In this document: piece by piece, positions 17,194 to 25,283 of the stretch
How the letters are laid out: every line of letters starts with the position of its first letter
Numbering within the stretch: the stretch's first letter is position 1
Origin: an uncultured Granulosicoccaceae bacterium
GTDB lineage: Bacteria; Pseudomonadota; Gammaproteobacteria; Granulosicoccales; Granulosicoccaceae
Reading direction: 5' to 3'
Assembly: GCA_937922675.1 (NCBI GenBank)
Contig: CALAJN010000004.1
Span: 186,001 to 250,000 of the forward strand
Length of the DNA: 64,000 bases
The notes under the pieces: generated by a model
What the model was told of the DNA's origin: nothing
The model's database searches: none
Seen by the model: only the letters and a program-made list of their open reading frames with translations
Translations under genes and position numbers: made by a program

Positions 17194-17559
17194 CTAGGGT
17201 GAGGGCAGCTTTTCGGGGGGTATCAAGGTGTCTGGCGCAATGCGTTCGTGCGCTTCTCCGAGGTCAGGGATGCCAGGCCTGTAGCGCTCGGCTGGCCCGG
17301 TGCGCTCTGCGCGACGCTCTTTGCGACGCTCTGTCTGACGCTGGGGTTGGTGTTCGGAGTTTCGCGGTAGCTCACCAACAACGTCAGTGAGTTGCTGCTC
17401 CGAGCATGGCTCGCTGGTATAGGTAGTCGCACCGTCGGGGTCCGTGCATTTGTAGATGGAGCCCGCGAGTGAATAGCCCGGCAAGCATAGCAAGGTAGCC
17501 GGCACGGCAAGTGGGAGTAGTCCGCGTGCAACGGCGCTTAACTTGAGAGTGAATTCCAT
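17194..17559 (-). CDS. DUF4124 domain exported protein
   Basis: 121 residues from the ATG at 17559, followed by a hydrophobic export signal (LSAVARGLLPLAVPATLLC...); an upstream start at 17613 would add 18 residues. After the signal comes the DUF4124 core, IYKCTDPDGATTYTSEPC, with its Cys pair, and then a highly charged Arg/Glu/Gln tail. Many gammaproteobacteria carry several DUF4124 proteins of unknown periplasmic role. Its stop is 3 bases from the convergent rluA stop. Confidence 0.72.
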   Translation of the reverse strand: MEFTLKLSAVARGLLPLAVPATLLCLPGYSLAGSIYKCTDPDGATTYTSEPCSEQQLTDVVGELPRNSEHQPQRQTERRKERRAERTGPAERYRPGIPDLGEAHERIAPDTLIPPEKLPSP

Positions 17560-17862
17560 GACAAGAGTGGCGACAGTGCCCCTGTTCATCTTTACCGTCA
17601 GCACCCGCGCCAAGGCTGTTTAGTGACCGATGTCCGGGAGGCTCCGGATAGACACCTCAAAACAGGAGGACTTTGCCGGCAGTGGCGTCGCTCTCGGTCA
17701 AGCGGGGCACCCGGATTGATACAGCCGTGCTTGACCGCACCATCAGTGGAGTCAAGCAGAATGAGTGAAGCACTTCACAGCCGGCCACTACACACTGGCT
17801 TCGTAGCGACTTGAATTGCGTTCAGGCAGGTTGTCAGAGCAGAGATCCGATAAGCTTGCGGC
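17560..17862. other. 303-base divergent intergenic region
   Basis: This separates the DUF4124 gene from the metallopeptidase-like gene. It contains a 14-base palindrome (GTGAAG CA CTTCAC, 17765-17778) that could be an operator. The only open frame, 17623-17814 plus, has no codon or family support. No clear promoter is visible. Confidence 0.4.
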
Positions 17863-18756
17863 ATGCAAGATGGAAATACAGAGTTCAGCGGCCTTGGTGG
17901 CGCATTGGGCGACAATCTCATGGCTCTTATGTGTCAGGCACGACGAGGCGTAGTACGCTGCGCTGCGCTGCTGCTGTTGTACGTGTCGGCTGCGGCGGCA
18001 CCGCAGGCAGCTTTCGCTGAGGTTGAGCTGCGTCTGATGCCGGGCGACTCTGCGCTCGATCAACAGCTGAGTAGTTATCTGGCCGATAGCCAGATGGTGA
18101 CCGACCTTGTCTCCTTGCTCAGTGAGAACTTCACCTTCGAGCAACCACTCGGCATCATCGTCGGAAGCCGCTCGGACACACTGGGCCAGCCTTCCTATTC
18201 GCGTAGCGACCGGAGTATCCGACTACCTTACGCTTATCTGGAACGGGCGATCAGGGCGCAGGCCGAGCTGGTTGCAGGCAGTTCGCCTGATCAGACTGTT
18301 GAGCAAGGTGAGTCGGTGAAGCGTGCGATGGACATGGTCGAGTACACGCTATACCACCTGCTGGGTCATGCCTTGATTGATGATGACAGTGTTGATGCAG
18401 ATGAGCATGCGGAAGCGATTTCGACCTGGCTCATGCTACGCGCCTGGTCGAATGGAGCTGCACAATGGGTTGAGGATGTGCAGGCCTTCGCGGATGCCTC
18501 ACAACGTCTCGATGGACCGCTCGAAGACTATTGGCACGCGCATGCCTTGTACCGGCTGCGTGAGCAGACCTTGTTGTGCTGGGCGCTCGGCGCAGGTGGC
18601 AATTCCATTGAGCCAGCCCTGCGTGCTGTGCTTGACCCTGCTGAGCGGCGGGCGCGATGCCGCAAGAGTTGGGCGATGCTCGACCAACAGATGCGTTCGC
18701 TGCTTGATCCTGTGTTGAAGCCGGATGCACAGCTCAGAGCGGCGGGTCACGATTGA
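17863..18756 (+). CDS. DUF4344-like exported protein with altered zinc motif
   Basis: 297 residues. The hydrophobic stretch [22 protein letters not shown] (about 33-54, quoted in part by position) is probably the signal peptide, so a start at 17920 is also possible. The body resembles the DUF4344 putative metallopeptidases: FEQPLGI, then a helix where HELGH is expected. Here it reads [12 protein letters not shown], so the catalytic Glu of HExxH is Leu. The following acidic motif is [10 protein letters not shown] rather than EEDAAD. It looks like a catalytically dead relative acting as a binding protein, or a divergent enzyme. It overlaps the longest aroQ frame but not its likely start. Confidence 0.65.
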   Translation: MQDGNTEFSGLGGALGDNLMALMCQARRGVVRCAALLLLYVSAAAAPQAAFAEVELRLMPGDSALDQQLSSYLADSQMVTDLVSLLSENFTFEQPLGIIVGSRSDTLGQPSYSRSDRSIRLPYAYLERAIRAQAELVAGSSPDQTVEQGESVKRAMDMVEYTLYHLLGHALIDDDSVDADEHAEAISTWLMLRAWSNGAAQWVEDVQAFADASQRLDGPLEDYWHAHALYRLREQTLLCWALGAGGNSIEPALRAVLDPAERRARCRKSWAMLDQQMRSLLDPVLKPDAQLRAAGHD

Positions 18757-18796
18757 CACTGGCCTCGCATCGTATTCGCAAATTCAAGAACCTGTG

Positions 18797-19246
18797 ATGC
18801 CTATGTCAAAGCACATTGTTGTTCTCAATGGACCCAATCTAAATCTGCTTGGGCAGCGCGAGCCGCAGATCTATGGCTACGATACGCTTGACGATGTGGC
18901 AGTGATTTGTACTTCAGTCGCCTCGGAGCTTGGGCTGCAATCCTCGCTCAAACAGTCCAACCACGAGGGTGAGCTGATCGACTGGATACATGAGGCGCGT
19001 ACCCACTCAGCAGGCATCATCATCAATCCGGCTGCGTTTACCCACACCTCGATCGCTCTGCTAGATGCATTGCACACGTTCGAAGGGCCCGTTCTTGAAG
19101 TGCATTTGTCCAACGTGCACAAACGCGAAGAATTTCGTGCGCGCTCTTTTGTGTCGCTACGAGCAGACGGGGTCATTGCCGGGTTTGGTATCAACGGGTA
19201 TGCCTTGGCGATGCGACACATGGGTACGCTTGTCTCCAGTAGCTGA
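18797..19246 (+). CDS. aroQ: type II 3-dehydroquinate dehydratase
   Basis: 149 residues from the ATG at 18797 (147 from 18803); family members start just before [14 protein letters not shown]. Interconverts 3-dehydroquinate and 3-dehydroshikimate. Active-site features seen: NGPNLNLLG with the lid Arg in QREPQIYG and Tyr just after, [18 protein letters not shown] and [14 protein letters not shown]. Dodecameric cytoplasmic enzyme. It is followed 5 bases later by a Gfo/Idh/MocA gene, so it may serve catabolism of quinate-like compounds rather than only aromatic amino acid synthesis. Confidence 0.95.
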   Translation: MPMSKHIVVLNGPNLNLLGQREPQIYGYDTLDDVAVICTSVASELGLQSSLKQSNHEGELIDWIHEARTHSAGIIINPAAFTHTSIALLDALHTFEGPVLEVHLSNVHKREEFRARSFVSLRADGVIAGFGINGYALAMRHMGTLVSSS

Positions 19247-19251
19247 AAAAG

Positions 19252-20292
19252 ATGCCTGATCTGGTGCGTCTAGCCCTGCTGGGTGCAGGCCTGATCGGGC
19301 ATCGGCACGCTCAGGCTATCTCTGCCGCGGACGGTGTCGAGTTGGTCGCGGTTGTAGATCCGGATCCTGTTGGTGGGTGCGTTGCACAGCAACATGGTAT
19401 CGCTTCCTACCGGTCCTTACCCACGCTATTGGGGTCTGGTACGAAGATTGATGGGGTCATAGTAGCGACGCCCAACCAAACTCATGAGCAGCTGACCCTT
19501 GCTTGTATCGACGCAAGGCTTGCTGTGCTAGTTGAAAAACCACTGGCTGACACGCTCAGTGCTGCCGAGAACATACGTCAGGCAAGTGAGTCGAGCGGTA
19601 TTCCTGTTCTGGTCGGACATCATCGCCGTTATAACGGGGTGCTTGAAAAAGCACGTGAGCTGGTTGATTCCGGATCGCTTGGGCGCATCACCAGCGTGCA
19701 GTCGGTCACCTGGTTGTTCAAACCGGAGGAGTATTTTCAGGCCGAGTGGCGCAGGCGCAGCGGAGCAGGTCCTGTGTCCATCAATCTCATCCATGATATC
19801 GATGCACTGAGATATTTATGTGGCGAGGTGGCAAGCGTGCAGGCAATGACTTCCAATGCCGTTCGGGGTTTTGAGGTTGAGGACAGCGCTGCAATACTCT
19901 TGCGCTTTGTCAGTGGTGCGCTCGGCACCATGAGTGTTTCCGATACGATTGTGGCACCTCACAGTTGGGAGTTGACCGCAGGTGAAAACCCGATGTATCC
20001 GGCCACTGACGAGAGTTGTTATCAGATTGGAGGCACTCACGGGAGTCTTTCGTTGCCCAACTTGACGCTGTGGACGCAGTCGGGAGAGCGCAGTTGGTCG
20101 CACCCGATTAGCGGTACTCGTGTGCCACTCACTAATGAAGACCCCTTGATTCGTCAGGTCACGCATTTCGCAGATGTTATTCGTGCTCGGGTTACACCTC
20201 GTGTGACAGCCGCCGACGGCGTTGCCAATCAGCGGATCCTTCAAGCGATTGCGGATTCATCAAAGAACCAGATGACGGTAGAGCTCACATGA
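19252..20292 (+). CDS. Gfo/Idh/MocA family oxidoreductase
   Basis: 346 residues. N-terminal Rossmann fold with LLGAGLIGHRHAQAI at residues 6-20, ATPNQTHEQ near 70 and the family hallmark EKPLADT near 96, where the Lys is catalytic. The C-terminal alpha/beta domain has GPVSINLIHDIDALRYLCG near 175-195, with the His/Asp pair used for substrate. The substrate is probably a polyol, sugar or cyclitol. It sits between aroQ and a binding-protein-fold gene with which it overlaps by 4 bases (ATGA), so the three work together; a quinate- or shikimate-like substrate is my inference. Confidence 0.87.
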   Translation: MPDLVRLALLGAGLIGHRHAQAISAADGVELVAVVDPDPVGGCVAQQHGIASYRSLPTLLGSGTKIDGVIVATPNQTHEQLTLACIDARLAVLVEKPLADTLSAAENIRQASESSGIPVLVGHHRRYNGVLEKARELVDSGSLGRITSVQSVTWLFKPEEYFQAEWRRRSGAGPVSINLIHDIDALRYLCGEVASVQAMTSNAVRGFEVEDSAAILLRFVSGALGTMSVSDTIVAPHSWELTAGENPMYPATDESCYQIGGTHGSLSLPNLTLWTQSGERSWSHPISGTRVPLTNEDPLIRQVTHFADVIRARVTPRVTAADGVANQRILQAIADSSKNQMTVELT

Positions 20293-21035
20293 AACCCGAT
20301 GTGGGCATTCGAGAAGCGCTGGCGCCACAAGGTCGCCTGCGTGTCGGCTTGAATATGGCCAATTTTCTGTTGATAACAGGCACCGCGGCCTCGGGCGAGC
20401 CAGACGGTGTTTCACCGGACATGGGCAAAAAGCTTGCTGAGGCACTTGGTGTCCCGGTCGAGTTTGTATTGTTTGATGGACCGGGGCAGGTTGCGGACGC
20501 GGCAAGCGCAGATGTTGCGAGCCCACAGGCCTGGGATGTTGCCAATATCGCCAATGAGCCCAAGCGCGCTGCCACCATTGACTTCAGCCCCGCTTATTGT
20601 GAAATCCAGGCGAGCTTTCTTGTCAGGCAACAATCTGACCTGCATAGTCTTGCCGACGTGGATCAGCCGGGACGCACCATCGCTGTCAAGGCACGCAGTG
20701 CTTATGAGCTTTGGCTAAGTGATCACATCAAGCATGCCAGCCTGATCCGTGTGGATTCGATGGAAGAATCTTACAAGGCGTTTGTAGAGCAGGGCCTGGA
20801 CGCGCTGGCGGGACTCAGGCCCAAGCTATTGGATTATCAACTAGAGACTCAAGGCACGCTGGTCACGGAAGTTCCTTTCACCGCGGTCAAGCAAAGTATG
20901 GGCATTCATCGTGGCATGCCACACGCGGCCGAGTGGCTGGCATTTTTTGTCAATCAAAGTGTGGCGAGTGGCCAGGTACAAGAATTGATCGACAGTCATG
21001 GAGTAACCGGGCGGCTCTCCGTTCCGCGCTACTAG
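20289..21035 (+). CDS. SBP_bac_3-fold protein without signal peptide
   Basis: 248 residues with the fold of solute-binding family 3: LRVGLNMANF near residue 17, PDGVSPDMGKKLAEALG, TIDFSPAYCEI near 95, and DVDQPGRTIAVKARSAYELWL near 125, quoted by parts. The start is fixed by a 4-base overlap with the preceding gene, and no hydrophobic leader is present, so it should stay in the cytoplasm. No permease or ATPase gene is adjacent on this strand. Cyclohexadienyl dehydratases evolved from this fold, so an enzyme role in an aroQ operon is as likely as ligand sensing. Confidence 0.75.
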   Translation: MKPDVGIREALAPQGRLRVGLNMANFLLITGTAASGEPDGVSPDMGKKLAEALGVPVEFVLFDGPGQVADAASADVASPQAWDVANIANEPKRAATIDFSPAYCEIQASFLVRQQSDLHSLADVDQPGRTIAVKARSAYELWLSDHIKHASLIRVDSMEESYKAFVEQGLDALAGLRPKLLDYQLETQGTLVTEVPFTAVKQSMGIHRGMPHAAEWLAFFVNQSVASGQVQELIDSHGVTGRLSVPRY

Positions 21036-21889
21036 CGCTTGACCCGCTGGGCTCCAGCAACGGCAACAATCACGATCAGCACGCCTGCAAACTGCATGAG
21101 GGTCAGCGAGTCGCTGAGCAGCGTGACTGCAAACAGGGCTGTTGCCGGTGGTTCAAGATTCATGAGCAAGCCTGTGCTTGTGGCTCCGATGCGCGACACA
21201 GCCATGAACATGGCAGCCGAGGCCATACCAAACGTGGCTGTTGCTATTAGTAGCGTGGACCAGCCACCAGGTTGTGGCAGCGGCCAGACCACATCCCCTG
21301 TGGACACAGCGAGTATGGCCGAGCCAAAGAGGCCTGCCACACTGATTCCGTAGAGGCGCATGGCATCACCTATGTGAGCAAGACGCCGTTCGATGTACAC
21401 AAATGAGCTGGAGATGCCAACAGCTGCGAGCACCGCAAAGACAATGCCGATTGCGTCCGAGTGAGCACCTGTGCCGATATCCAACACCATGACAAGGCCT
21501 GCAAAAGCAACGCAAAGGCCTGCCAAAGTGCGCCAATGAGGCGGACGACGATCAAGTATTGCTCCGATGAACAGCGCAAAAAATGGAAACAGATAGAGCA
21601 CGGCTACTGCCACGCTGACCTGCAGTCGTTGAATTGCAAATGCCAAGCAGGCGGCACCGAGGAAATTGAGGCTACCCGCCAATGACAGCTCGATGGCATC
21701 TCTTGGTGATAGCAGGCGCAACCGACCCGTGATCATGAACAAAAGGGTCAGTAGTGCGACAAAAATCACGTAGCGTCCGACCAGAAAGGTTGTTGGCGTT
21801 GAGCCAACTTGAAAATGTGCTTGCGAGAACACGTTGGTCAGGCTTATCGCAAGCGCTGCGGCAACACCCAGCGCTATACCGGCATTCAT
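21032..21889 (-). CDS. DMT superfamily (EamA) permease
   Basis: 285 residues from the ATG at 21889; a TTG at 21937 would overlap livF by 11 bases. Ten hydrophobic segments in two EamA repeats, with the first helix (GIALGVAAALAISLTNVF) right after the start and a basic end (AQRVKR). Such carriers export or import amino acids, nucleosides or drugs. It lies directly after livF on the same strand and may belong to that operon. Its stop overlaps the convergent binding-fold gene by 4 bases. Substrate unknown. Confidence 0.85.
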   Translation of the reverse strand: MNAGIALGVAAALAISLTNVFSQAHFQVGSTPTTFLVGRYVIFVALLTLLFMITGRLRLLSPRDAIELSLAGSLNFLGAACLAFAIQRLQVSVAVAVLYLFPFFALFIGAILDRRPPHWRTLAGLCVAFAGLVMVLDIGTGAHSDAIGIVFAVLAAVGISSSFVYIERRLAHIGDAMRLYGISVAGLFGSAILAVSTGDVVWPLPQPGGWSTLLIATATFGMASAAMFMAVSRIGATSTGLLMNLEPPATALFAVTLLSDSLTLMQFAGVLIVIVAVAGAQRVKR

Positions 21890-21926
21890 AACGATGTTTG
21901 GCAAAGGCAATGACGACGTACAGTCT

Positions 21927-22640
21927 TCATATACCAAGATGCCGTGTTACCAATGATGGGTTGTTCTTCAGTTGCTCGGCAGACAAGGTGCGCACGAGGC
22001 GTCCGCTTTCGATGAGCACGGCGCTGTCTGCCAGCTCCAATACAGTGTCGAGGTGCTGTTCAACCAGAACAACGGCAACGCCTTGCCGTGCAAGCTCACG
22101 CGATACATCGCGCAATTGTTGTGCGATAGAAGGCTGCAGACCCTCAGTGGGCTCATCGAGTAGCAAGACCTGTGGCTCTACACAGAGGGCCCTGGCTGTC
22201 GCCAGCATCTGTTGCTCGCCCCCGGACAGGGTTGATGCCTGCTGTCCCAACCGTTCCTTCAAGCGTGGAAACAGTTCTAGAACGCGTGAGCGATTCCGAC
22301 GGTGTTCGGTCTTCCCTTGCTTGGGGGAGGCCATGAGTCCGATCTCGATATTTTCTGCCACTGACAAGGCGCCAAACAGTCTGCGCCCTTGTGGAACCAA
22401 CGCGATGCCCTGTTTGACAACATCGGGTGCAGCGAGCCCGCTGATAGTCGTGCTACCCAGCCGAATCTCACCGGCCATTAACGGCAGCAGGCCCATAAGC
22501 GCGTGTAGTGTTGTCGTCTTGCCTGCGCCGTTGCGTCCAAGCAGGCAGGTGATCTGACCAGGCTGAGCACTAAAGCTCAACCCGTACAGCACTTGTGCGG
22601 TGCCATAACCTACGTCAATCGACTCAACGCGTAGCATCAT
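21927..22640 (-). CDS. livF: branched-chain amino acid-type ABC transporter ATPase LivF
   Basis: 237 residues. Walker A GRNGAGKTT near residue 35, ABC signature LSGGEQQ near 138, Walker B LLLDEPTEGL near 160 and the H-loop in VVLVEQH. The short size and the GKTTTLHALMG context match LivF. With LivG it powers the importer built by LivH and LivM. Its start overlaps the livG stop by 4 bases. The importer could carry branched-chain amino acids, amides or other small organic acids; the sequence does not say which. Confidence 0.92.
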   Translation of the reverse strand: MMLRVESIDVGYGTAQVLYGLSFSAQPGQITCLLGRNGAGKTTTLHALMGLLPLMAGEIRLGSTTISGLAAPDVVKQGIALVPQGRRLFGALSVAENIEIGLMASPKQGKTEHRRNRSRVLELFPRLKERLGQQASTLSGGEQQMLATARALCVEPQVLLLDEPTEGLQPSIAQQLRDVSRELARQGVAVVLVEQHLDTVLELADSAVLIESGRLVRTLSAEQLKNNPSLVTRHLGI

Positions 22641-23410
22641 TTGAGCACTTGTTCCGTGCTCGTGCCAAGGTAGGCCGCTTGTACTCGCCTATCTGCGCGC
22701 ACTTCCTCTGGTGTTCCTTGAGCAATGAGGCTTCCTGCGTCCAGAACCGCTACACGATGAGCTGTGCCCATCACGACGTCCATGTTGTGCTCGATCAACA
22801 GAATCGTTGTTGATCCCGCGAGTTCGGCCAGCAGGGTCTTGAAGTTTTCGATCTCCTGCAGAGCGAGTCCCTGGGTCGGCTCGTCCATGATGAACAGTCG
22901 CGGCGCCTGTGCCAGTCCCATGGCTACCTCAAGCAAACGTTGATGCCCATAGGCAAGATCCCCCGCGCGGTGCGCGCCGAGATCGCTGAGCCCCACCTGC
23001 TCAAGAGAGGCCGCAACACGATGCCTCACAGCACGTGCGCGGGTATACGTACGTCGTGGTAACCCTGTGGTTGCAAGCGCACGGCGAGCGGCCAGGGCGA
23101 CGTTCTCGCAGACGGGTAGATCTGCGAAGATCGATGTGATTTGAAACGTGTAGGCAATCCCGAGTCTGATGCGCGCATGAGCGGGCAGCGTCGTGATGTC
23201 CTGACCGTCAAATACGATACGGCCCGCATCGGGTTCGAAGCGACCACAGACAAGGCCCACAAGAGTGGATTTGCCAGCCCCATTGGGACCGATCAAGGCA
23301 CATACCTGATTTTCCTGAATCTTCAGGTTGACATCGCCAACGGCTTGTACGCCACCGAAGGACTTGTGCAGTCGCTCGCACTCAAGCACATCGCGCGTCA
23401 TGGTAGCCAC
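22637..23410 (-). CDS. livG: branched-chain amino acid-type ABC transporter ATPase LivG
   Basis: 257 residues. Walker A GPNGAGKST near residue 38, the family-typical YTFQI (Q-loop) near 88, AYGHQRLLEVAMGLA where the ABC signature sits (YG instead of LSGG, common in LivG), Walker B IMDEPTQGL near 165 and H-loop LIEHNMDVVM. Starts inside the last 13 bases of livM. Partner ATPase of LivF. Confidence 0.92.
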   Translation of the reverse strand: MATMTRDVLECERLHKSFGGVQAVGDVNLKIQENQVCALIGPNGAGKSTLVGLVCGRFEPDAGRIVFDGQDITTLPAHARIRLGIAYTFQITSIFADLPVCENVALAARRALATTGLPRRTYTRARAVRHRVAASLEQVGLSDLGAHRAGDLAYGHQRLLEVAMGLAQAPRLFIMDEPTQGLALQEIENFKTLLAELAGSTTILLIEHNMDVVMGTAHRVAVLDAGSLIAQGTPEEVRADRRVQAAYLGTSTEQVLK

Positions 23411-24345
23411 CGCATCAGCCGCTTTCTGGCTGTGCCGACAATGCCGTGTGGCAAGAAGAGCGTTGCGATGATCAGCGATATACCCACAAGCAATAAATAG
23501 GCATCAGTCAGCTCACTGGCATAGTCGATCAGATAGAACATCACCAGTGTGCCGACGAAGGGGCCAAGAGTCGTCCCGGCGCCTCCTAGCAATGTCCACA
23601 AAAGTGGAAGAATAGAGTACTGAACCGAGGCGAAGCTTGCACCGGCATAGCCAAACAACAATGCATAGCTGGCACCAGCGGCACCTGATACTGCGCCTGA
23701 GATGATCACAGCGATCCACTTGATGCGTTGCACGTTGTAACCGAGCATCAGCGCGCGTTGTTCGTTCTCGCGGATGGCTACAAGACTCCTGCCAAACCCG
23801 GTACGTACAATCCAACCGACAAGCAACAAAGTGAAGGCAAACAGAGCAAGAGCTGCGAAATAGCGAACGCGCTCGTCGGCAAGATCGAACCCAAAGGCCG
23901 TCCGTGCTGCTGGTGTGATGACAAAGCCCTCGTCGCCACGCGTCCACTGACCGAAGTAGAGCACAGTCAAAAAACCTGCTTGAGCGAACATCAGAGTCAC
24001 AATCATGAAGGCAACCCCGGTTGTTCTCAGTGCCAAGGCGCCGGTTGTTGCGGCGACCAAGGCGGCCGCTGCTACTCCGATCCCCCATGCCGGTAGCGCC
24101 GCGACCTCTGCATGGTGCATCGACAGGCCAAGTCCGTAGAGGCCTGCAGCGAAGAACAGCGCATGACCGAGGCTTAACAGCCCGGTGTAGCCGAACACCA
24201 GATTGAAGCCAGAGGCATAGGCTGCAAGCACTAGAATACGCGCAAGATTTCCGCTGTGGTAGGCAGGCAGCAAGAACCAGCATGCGATCAACACGCCGAT
24301 CACCGACAGATGCAAGGCCAGCGGGCGCCAATCAGTTGAGCTCAT
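23398..24345 (-). CDS. livM: ABC transporter permease LivM
   Basis: 315 residues with about nine hydrophobic helices. LivM features: ASGFNLVFGYTGLLSLGHA near 43-62, ALRTTGVAFMIVTL near 105, and GRSLVAIRENEQRALMLGYN near 185-205, the EAA-like loop contacting the ATPase, each quoted within limits. Start overlaps the livH stop by 4 bases. Inner membrane. Confidence 0.92.
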   Translation of the reverse strand: MSSTDWRPLALHLSVIGVLIACWFLLPAYHSGNLARILVLAAYASGFNLVFGYTGLLSLGHALFFAAGLYGLGLSMHHAEVAALPAWGIGVAAAALVAATTGALALRTTGVAFMIVTLMFAQAGFLTVLYFGQWTRGDEGFVITPAARTAFGFDLADERVRYFAALALFAFTLLLVGWIVRTGFGRSLVAIRENEQRALMLGYNVQRIKWIAVIISGAVSGAAGASYALLFGYAGASFASVQYSILPLLWTLLGGAGTTLGPFVGTLVMFYLIDYASELTDAYLLLVGISLIIATLFLPHGIVGTARKRLMRWLP

Positions 24346-25280
24346 GCAGAGCGCCGACCGAACAGGCCATGTGGCCGGAATACGAGCACCAGCGCTACCG
24401 CTATGGTTGCGATGATCTTGGCAAGCGTGGCCGAAAAAAAGACCGATACCACCCCGTCAGCAAGCCCGATCATGATCGCAGCGACTACGGTACCAGCCAC
24501 ACTGCCAAGTCCGCCGATGATCACCACGATGAATGACATCAGGAGGGGATCTCCTCCCATAAGGTAGTGCGCCTGCTGGATCGGCACAACCAGCACTGCC
24601 CCCAGGGCAGCGAGCGCTGCGCCCAGCCCAAATACCATTGCGTACACGCGGTTTACGCGAATTCCAAAAGCGCTTGCCATGTCTCTGTCCTGTTGCGTTG
24701 CGCGCATGACAAGACCCAGGCGTGTATGGCGCAGCAGCAGCCACAGGATGATCAACAGTCCAGCGGCGGCTCCTATGACGAATAACTTGTAGCTTGTTGT
24801 GCCAAACCCCCAGGGCCAATACAGCGCCCACCCATCGCTACCTTGCTCGAACCACGGCAGTGCAATACGGGTATTGAATGGAGCCTCAACCGGGCGCGCC
24901 TCTGGACCGTAGGTCATCAGGGTGAGCTGTTGCAGGACGTAGAGCAGCCCGATAGTTGCGACGATGGTTCGCTCCGGATCGTAGCCGATGCGGGAGAGCA
25001 CCAACCTGTCAGCCAGTGCTGCGACGGCACCGGTTGCGATAGGAGCAACAATCAAGGCGCAGAGGAATGCCGGTGCTGGTGGAACATTGGCAAGCTCTGA
25101 CAAACCGCTTGTCACAAACCACGCGAACACCGCACCGAGCATGAAGAATTCGCCGTGTGCAACGTTTACCACGCGTAGCATACCGAACACTATCGCAAGC
25201 CCCGCAGCCGTCAGCGCCAGCACGGCCGCGGTGACTGATCCTTCAAGTAGCGCCAGTATCAGATGCGGACCAAACTCCAA
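24342..25280 (-). CDS. livH: ABC transporter permease LivH
   Basis: 312 residues, about eight hydrophobic helices. LivH features: LTAAGLAIVFGMLRVVNVAHGE near 22-44 (the GL.vvfG...lNfAhG block), the cytoplasmic loop MRATQQDRDMASAFGI near 192-207, and GGLGSVAGTVVAA near 255. It starts 3 bases after the binding-protein gene. Inner membrane partner of LivM. Confidence 0.92.
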   Translation of the reverse strand: MEFGPHLILALLEGSVTAAVLALTAAGLAIVFGMLRVVNVAHGEFFMLGAVFAWFVTSGLSELANVPPAPAFLCALIVAPIATGAVAALADRLVLSRIGYDPERTIVATIGLLYVLQQLTLMTYGPEARPVEAPFNTRIALPWFEQGSDGWALYWPWGFGTTSYKLFVIGAAAGLLIILWLLLRHTRLGLVMRATQQDRDMASAFGIRVNRVYAMVFGLGAALAALGAVLVVPIQQAHYLMGGDPLLMSFIVVIIGGLGSVAGTVVAAIMIGLADGVVSVFFSATLAKIIATIAVALVLVFRPHGLFGRRSA

Positions 25281-25283
25281 GGC

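Noticed and set aside
17765-17778. GTGAAG-CA-CTTCAC palindrome
   Set aside because: Possible operator, but a single copy with no neighbouring regulator and no promoter to place it against.
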